Shown here piece by piece: positions 19,502-22,593 of a DNA stretch of 22,593 nt. The stretch is from JANMQK01 sp031370485 (GTDB taxonomy: Bacteria > Acidobacteriota > Polarisedimenticolia > Gp22-AA2), in contig JANMQK010000239.1 in assembly GCA_031370485.1 (NCBI GenBank), positions 1 to 22,593 of the forward strand, written 5' to 3'. Under the pieces are notes generated by a model that had not been told where the DNA came from, did not search any database, and saw only the letters and a list, made by a program, of their open reading frames with translations. A program made the translations under genes and the position numbers. Position 1 is the stretch's first letter, and the number at the start of each line of letters is the position of its first letter.

Positions 19502-19553
19502 AAGGTCTCCCGCTGAAACGATCGGCTCATTCCCCCTGGGTAAGGAGGAAAAG

Positions 19554-19559
19554 ATTCTA
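19554..19559 (-). promoter_or_regulatory. Possible -10 element of a dnaN promoter
   Basis: TAGAAT on the minus strand lies 53 bases before the dnaN ATG. The region 17-18 bases upstream (TCTTCC/ATCTTC) is a poor -35, so this is only a candidate. The dnaA-dnaN gap is long enough for dnaN to need its own promoter. Confidence 0.3.
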
Positions 19560-19646
19560 GCATCAGTAGGGGGTGTGGAAGATCAGGAAAGAGCGCCAAG
19601 CCCGCCACCGGCGCCGCTTCGCGGCCGGGAGCGCCGGCGCAATACC

Positions 19647-19738
19647 TGTGGAGAACCTCGCGGTCGCCTGTGGACGCCCGGCGTCCGTCGGTGGATCCAC
19701 AGCGACCCGCGGGCCGATCCACACACAACTGTGGATGA
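19647..19738. promoter_or_regulatory. Cluster of five DnaA-box-like 9-mers between dnaA and dnaN
   Basis: Compared with TTATCCACA, read on the appropriate strand: TGTGGAGAA at 19647-19655 (8 of 9), TGTGGACGC at 19669-19677 (6 of 9), GGATCCACA at 19693-19701 (7 of 9), CGATCCACA at 19715-19723 (7 of 9) and TGTGGATGA at 19730-19738 (8 of 9, ending just before the dnaA stop). Five in 92 bases, all keeping the TCCACA core, is far denser than expected by chance. The cluster may control dnaN or form one half of the origin. Confidence 0.65.
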
Positions 19739-19739
19739 T

Positions 19740-21149
19740 TCACCGGAACGACTCCAGGAACCTTCCGATCAGTTTGTCGAACTCCCTATCCTTCAGCCGC
19801 AGCGCCTCGATTTTCCGGATCGCGTGTATCACGGTCGTATGGTGCTTCCCGCCGAAGAGCGAGCCGATGGCCGGCAGCGACTTGTCGGTGAGCCGCTTCG
19901 CCAGGTACATCCCGATCTGGCGGGGGAATGCGATGTGTTGCGAGTTGTTGCGGGTCTTGAGCTCCACGACCTTGAGACGGTAGTGGGAGGCGACGAACTT
20001 CTGGATCGCGTCCACGGTGACGGTCTTGTTCCGGTCATCGAGCAGGTCCTTGAGGGTCTCCTCCGCCATGGCGCGGTCGATCCGCCGGCCGGTGAACGAT
20101 GACATGGCGATCAGCCTGATGAGCGACCCCTCCAGCTCGCGGATGTTGGTCTTGACGCCCTCGGCGATAAGTAACGCGACGTCCTCCGGAAGAACGACGT
20201 TGTCTTCCTCGGACTTCTTCTTCAGGATGGCGATCTTCGTCTCCAGGTCGGGCGGCTGGATGTCGGCGATCAGGCCCCACTCGAAGCGCGACTGAAGCCT
20301 CTCCTCGAGCGTCGGAATGTCACGCGGGGAACAATCGCTCGTGATCACGATCTGCTTCTGGCACTCGTAAAGCGCGTTGAAGGTGTGGAAGAACTCTTCC
20401 TGCGTTCTCTCCTTGCCGGCAAGAAACTGGATGTCGTCGATGAGGAGCACGTCGACGTTGCGATAGCGGTACTTGAAATCGAGGGTTTTCTCGAATCGGA
20501 TCGAGTTGATCAGCTCGTTCACGAACGTCTCGGTGCTGATGTAGAGATGCCGCAGGGCGGGAACCGCGCGGCTCACGTGGAAGCCTATGGCGTGCATCAG
20601 GTGTGTCTTGCCGAGCCCCACGCCGCCGTAGATGAACAGCGGGTTGTAGACGGCCGATGGCTGCTCGGCGACGGCGAGCGCTGCCGCGTGCGCGAACTGG
20701 TTGCAGGAGCTGACGACGAACGACCCGAAGCTGTAGCGTGGATTCAGGCCCGGCGAGGGCGCCGGGGAAGGCGGGGGAGGCTCGGACTGCGCCGGGATCG
20801 GCCGGCCCGCATCGCCCCTGCCGCCCCCCCTGGAACCGGCAGCGGGGCCGTAGCCGCCCAGGGCGGCGTCGCTCACCCGGTCGAGAGAGCCGTCCCCCTT
20901 GCGGAGATCCGCCGATTGACGGCTGGTGAAATGGACGCTCAGATCGCCGCAGTCGAGCTCGTGGGCGCTCTGCCTGATCAAATCCAGGTAGTTCCGCGTG
21001 ATGAAATCTGCAAAGAGCAGGCTGGGCACCTCCACCTGGAGCCTGCTTCCGGCCAGAGACATCTGTTGCGTCGGCTTCAGCCAGACGTTGAAGCTGTGGC
21101 TGTTCACTTTGGATTCAAGGCACGAGAGGATTCTCTCCCAGAGGTTCAT
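19740..21149 (-). CDS. dnaA: Chromosomal replication initiator protein DnaA
   Basis: DnaA binds DnaA boxes and opens the origin. The 469-residue protein has all four domains. Domain I (residues 1-78) contains the W-x-x-I/L-L helices. Domain II is a low-complexity linker (about 80-135), rich in Gly, Pro and Ser. The AAA+ domain III has Walker A GGVGLGKTH (175-183) and Walker B LLIDDIQFL (235-243). Domain IV holds the DNA-binding helix-turn-helix with the DnaA signature GGKHHTTVIHAIRKI (433-447). The ATG at 21149 begins MNLWERILSCLES, with GGAG ten bases upstream. DnaA-box-like sites lie on both sides of the gene, so autoregulation is likely. Confidence 0.98.
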   Translation of the reverse strand: MNLWERILSCLESKVNSHSFNVWLKPTQQMSLAGSRLQVEVPSLLFADFITRNYLDLIRQSAHELDCGDLSVHFTSRQSADLRKGDGSLDRVSDAALGGYGPAAGSRGGGRGDAGRPIPAQSEPPPPSPAPSPGLNPRYSFGSFVVSSCNQFAHAAALAVAEQPSAVYNPLFIYGGVGLGKTHLMHAIGFHVSRAVPALRHLYISTETFVNELINSIRFEKTLDFKYRYRNVDVLLIDDIQFLAGKERTQEEFFHTFNALYECQKQIVITSDCSPRDIPTLEERLQSRFEWGLIADIQPPDLETKIAILKKKSEEDNVVLPEDVALLIAEGVKTNIRELEGSLIRLIAMSSFTGRRIDRAMAEETLKDLLDDRNKTVTVDAIQKFVASHYRLKVVELKTRNNSQHIAFPRQIGMYLAKRLTDKSLPAIGSLFGGKHHTTVIHAIRKIEALRLKDREFDKLIGRFLESFR

Positions 21150-21236
21150 GCGCGATCGGCTCCGTGGAGTCCGTTCGACCGGTTCGATTCCTGCGAACGC
21201 ATGCTGGCAGCCACTTTGGTCGTTATCCCGCTCATC

Positions 21237-21300
21237 TTATCAACAACTTTTCCACAAGTGTGGAAATCTAATGGCTATGTAACTAATTAAATAATAACGA
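21237..21300. other. Putative oriC core: DnaA boxes next to AT-rich unwinding element
   Basis: TTATCAACA (21237-21245, 8 of 9), TTTTCCACA (21248-21256, fits TTWTNCACA) and the inverted TGTGGAAAT (21259-21267) are packed together. The last two form the palindrome TTTCCACA-AG-TGTGGAAA. They abut an AT-rich tract, about 21267-21298, suited to strand opening. Position beside dnaA and rpmH, with genes diverging on both sides, is the usual bacterial origin context. The exact extent is inferred. Confidence 0.7.
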
Positions 21301-21368
21301 GTTGCGGTCGTAACGCCGGTCGGTCAGGCCATTCTTATGTAAACCTGCAAGTCCCGCCCCGAGGTATT

Positions 21369-21473
21369 GGGTCTTCGGACCCGGTTGCCGAATATCTTGT
21401 GCCTCTGACCATCCTGAAAAGCTCGAACCGGAATTCGGATACACCACGACCTCTTCGGGTTGAGGCTCCCGAA
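21369..21473. repeat. Cluster of inverted repeats in the dnaA leader/origin region
   Basis: GGGTC-TTCG-GACCC (21369-21382) is a perfect stem closed by a TTCG tetraloop if transcribed rightward. CCGGTT and AACCGG (21382-21387 and 21426-21431) can pair across 38 bases. TTCGGG-N8-CCCGAA (21454-21473) is a third. None is followed by a T tract. They fall in the untranslated leader predicted for dnaA. Confidence 0.5.
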
Positions 21474-21545
21474 AACTTTAACGGTTCAATCCAAGACCGC
21501 AGGAACCGAACGCGTCGACAGGAATTTTTGAGTTGAACGGCGCGG

Positions 21546-21574
21546 ACTATAGCACCGTGCCGGAACCTGATCAA
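21546..21574 (-). promoter_or_regulatory. Probable dnaA promoter
   Basis: On the minus strand TTGATC (21574-21569) and TATAGT (21551-21546) are separated by exactly 17 bases: a four-of-six -35 and a five-of-six -10. Transcription would start near 21539, giving an unusually long dnaA leader of about 390 nt that crosses the hairpins and the origin boxes. Confidence 0.55.
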
Positions 21575-21597
21575 GATTTTTCACGAGACTCTTCGTG

Positions 21598-21630
21598 GAT
21601 CGTCCACCTTTTTTTCACCCGCGGACGATC
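21598..21630. repeat. Inverted repeat GATCGTCC-N17-GGACGATC with T7 run
   Basis: Perfect 8-bp arms at 21598-21605 and 21623-21630 flank a 17-base spacer containing seven consecutive T residues. It lies between the divergent dnaA and rpmH promoters, where a shared operator would be placed. A T run inside the loop argues against a terminator. Confidence 0.45.
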
Positions 21631-21677
21631 GGGACGCGAAAAAACGCCCCCTTGTCCGCGAACGGCGGCTTGTGTTC

Positions 21678-21707
21678 TTGACACTGCGCGCGCGCCAAGT
21701 CCATAAT
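21678..21707 (+). promoter_or_regulatory. Sigma-70 promoter of rpmH-rnpA-yidD-yidC
   Basis: A perfect TTGACA (21678-21683) is followed after 18 bases by CATAAT (21702-21707, five of six). Transcription would start near 21714, about 45 bases before the rpmH ATG. Confidence 0.75.
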
Positions 21708-21758
21708 AATCACTCCCCTGCACACGATCGCAACGCCGCGTGGGAATGGAGATCTTAG

Positions 21759-21893
21759 ATGAAACGCACTTTTCAGCCCAACAACCGCCGGCGTCACAAG
21801 ACGCACGGCTTCCGGACGCGGATGGCGACGAAGAACGGGCGGCTGGTCCTGAAGCGCCGCCGCGCGAAAGGTCGTAGACGGCTCACCGTGTGA
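21759..21893 (+). CDS. rpmH: 50S ribosomal protein L34
   Basis: L34 is the smallest large-subunit protein. The 44-codon gene encodes MKRTFQPNNRRRHKTHGFRT followed by RMATKNGRLVLKRRRAKGRR and a short RLTV end, a near-perfect match to the family. The ATG at 21759 has GGAG seven bases upstream. It begins the conserved rpmH-rnpA-yidD-yidC cluster, and its TGA overlaps the rnpA GTG. Confidence 0.97.
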   Translation: MKRTFQPNNRRRHKTHGFRTRMATKNGRLVLKRRRAKGRRRLTV

Positions 21894-22240
21894 TCGGCGG
21901 CGAAAGCCTCCGTCCTCCGGATCGGATCCGCAAGCGCAGTGAATACAAAGTCGTTTACGACCGGGGCCGGAGAATTCCGTCGAGCAGATTCGTCCTGTTC
22001 GTGATGCGCAACGACCTCGACCGGCCGCGCCTGGGCATTACGGTGACCCGCAGGCTGGGGGGCGCTGTCAAAAGAAACCGGGCCAAGCGGCTGCTGCGGG
22101 AGATCTTCCGCAGGCACAAGGCCGGGCTTTCCAAGGTGGATATCGTGGTGAACGGCCGACCCGGTCTTCCGGACGCCGACTACAGGAGCCTCGAGGCGGA
22201 ACTCCTCGAGTGCCTCAAGCCGTTCCGGAAGGTGTCGTGA
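21890..22240 (+). CDS. rnpA: Ribonuclease P protein component
   Basis: RnpA is the protein subunit that helps the RNase P ribozyme mature the 5' ends of tRNAs. The 116-residue basic protein has the expected RIRKRSEYKVVYDRGRRIPS start, LGITVTRRLGGAVKRNRAKR with the RNR motif that contacts the RNA, and DIVVNGRPG. The GTG start at 21890 overlaps the rpmH stop by 4 bases, and the gene's own stop overlaps yidD, implying coupled translation. The catalytic RNA (rnpB) is not in this window. Confidence 0.95.
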   Translation: MIGGESLRPPDRIRKRSEYKVVYDRGRRIPSSRFVLFVMRNDLDRPRLGITVTRRLGGAVKRNRAKRLLREIFRRHKAGLSKVDIVVNGRPGLPDADYRSLEAELLECLKPFRKVS

Positions 22241-22461
22241 TCTCCCGGGCCGCGCGGTTTCTCGTCCTGGCTCTCCTCGGCGCCTACCGGCGCTTCGTGT
22301 CGCCGGTGTTACCGCCGGCGTGCCGCTTCCTGCCGACCTGCTCCGAGTACGCCGCGACGGCCGTGGAGAGGCACGGTGTTCTCCGCGGGCTGGCCCGGGC
22401 CTTCCTGCGTCTGCTTCGCTGCCACCCGCTGTCGCGGGGCGGCTACGATCCGATTACCTGA
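22237..22461 (+). CDS. yidD: Membrane protein insertion efficiency factor YidD
   Basis: YidD is a small inner-membrane-associated protein that aids YidC-dependent insertion. The 74-residue product has the family signature: YRRFVSPVLPPACRFLPTCS, then EYA, a HG pair and RLLRCHPLSRGGYDP, with three conserved cysteines and an N-terminal amphipathic/hydrophobic helix. GTG at 22237 overlaps the rnpA stop and has GGAAGG just upstream; an in-frame start at 22210 lies inside rnpA and is less likely. Its TGA overlaps the ATG of the next gene by one base. Confidence 0.93.
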   Translation: MISRAARFLVLALLGAYRRFVSPVLPPACRFLPTCSEYAATAVERHGVLRGLARAFLRLLRCHPLSRGGYDPIT

Positions 22462-22593
22462 TGGAAAAAAGACTCGCGCTCGCGATCGTCCTCATCATCG
22501 GATTCATGGTTTTCTGGTCGTGGATGTTTCCCACGGCCAAGGTGGCTACGCCCCCGGTCCCCGGACAGGGCGCCGCGGCGCCCGACGCCGTTC
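22461..22593 (+). CDS. yidC: Membrane protein insertase YidC, N-terminal fragment (3' partial)
   Basis: Only 44 codons are in the window: MEKRLALAIVLIIGFMVFWS, which is a charged start plus one transmembrane segment, then a Pro/Ala/Gly-rich stretch. This matches the N-terminal anchor and linker preceding the periplasmic domain of Gram-negative YidC. Its position directly after yidD (TGATG overlap) is the strongest evidence. YidC inserts and folds inner-membrane proteins. The catalytic five-helix core lies beyond the window end. Confidence 0.85.
   Translation, partial: MEKRLALAIVLIIGFMVFWSWMFPTAKVATPPVPGQGAAAPDAV

Larger units (their letters stand above)
21150..21758. other. Intergenic region between dnaA and rpmH: origin and divergent promoters
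   Basis: These 609 bases contain no gene I can support. From dnaA outward they hold the following: a DnaA-box set and AT-rich tract (21237-21300); a structured stretch with hairpins at 21369-21382 and 21454-21473; the dnaA promoter (21546-21574); an inverted repeat with a T7 run (21598-21630); and the rpmH promoter (21678-21707). A 79-codon minus-strand frame at 21335-21574 runs through the hairpins, resembles no family and overlaps the dnaA promoter, so it is not called. Confidence 0.7.

Noticed and set aside
21369..21382. TTCG hairpin as a Rho-independent terminator
   Set aside because: Only a 5-bp stem and no T run on either strand.
21480..21500. GGTTCAATCC, resembling the T-loop of a tRNA
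   Set aside because: The flanking bases do not form a T-stem, and no acceptor, D or anticodon arms can be found around it.
21335..21574. Minus-strand frame of 79 codons in the dnaA-rpmH gap
   Set aside because: It passes through the hairpin cluster and the dnaA promoter, resembles no known family and lacks a convincing ribosome binding site.

Overview
The window is a GC-rich bacterial chromosome segment centred on a probable replication origin. It carries dnaA, dnaN, gyrB, gyrA and the rpmH-rnpA-yidD-yidC cluster, together with the rpsU-dnaG-rpoD macromolecular-synthesis operon. Gene content and protein style (two-stretch UbiA, LarB, PccB-type carboxylase, class II glycerate kinase) fit a free-living Gram-negative-like phylum such as Acidobacteriota or a neighbour. 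That placement is inference only; no rRNA is present. There are no tRNAs, CRISPR arrays, insertion sequences or phage genes.

Layout, left to right. 1-422: end of an HtrA/DegP-like protease (PDZ domain). 533-4279 (minus): rpsU-dnaG-rpoD with a near-consensus promoter at 4466-4494 and a terminator at 469-497. 4594-5358 (minus): larB. 5409-7402 (plus): a promoter followed by three overlapping genes for a PilZ protein, a UbiX-type flavin prenyltransferase and a UbiA-type prenyltransferase. 7416-8810 (minus): class II glycerate kinase. 8910-9360 (plus): HU with its own strong promoter and terminator. 9360-21149 (minus): dnaA, dnaN, gyrB, gyrA, then a three-gene biotin-dependent acyl-CoA carboxylase (carboxyltransferase, biotin carboxylase, biotin carrier) packed tightly behind gyrA. 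21150-21758: AT-richer origin region with DnaA boxes and divergent promoters for dnaA and rpmH. 21759-22593 (plus): rpmH, rnpA, yidD and the start of yidC, each overlapping the next.

Functional picture. DnaA-box-like 9-mers lie on both sides of dnaA (19647-19738 and 21237-21267). The second set abuts an AT-rich stretch, so initiation is most likely just upstream of dnaA, and transcription of both flanking clusters runs away from it. Replication genes, membrane-protein insertion genes and fatty-acid or propionyl-CoA carboxylation genes are thus grouped around the origin.

Main anomaly: gyrB is broken by a single-base deletion near 16586, next to the TOPRIM DxD motif. Because GyrB is essential this is most likely a sequencing or assembly indel, but the break leaves an ATGA stop/start overlap that deserves checking. 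I do not see a clearly undescribed biological system here. The items worth a second look are regulatory: a palindrome over the dnaG ribosome binding site, an operator-like palindrome in the PilZ leader, an inverted repeat between dnaN and gyrB, and structured sequence in the long dnaA leader.
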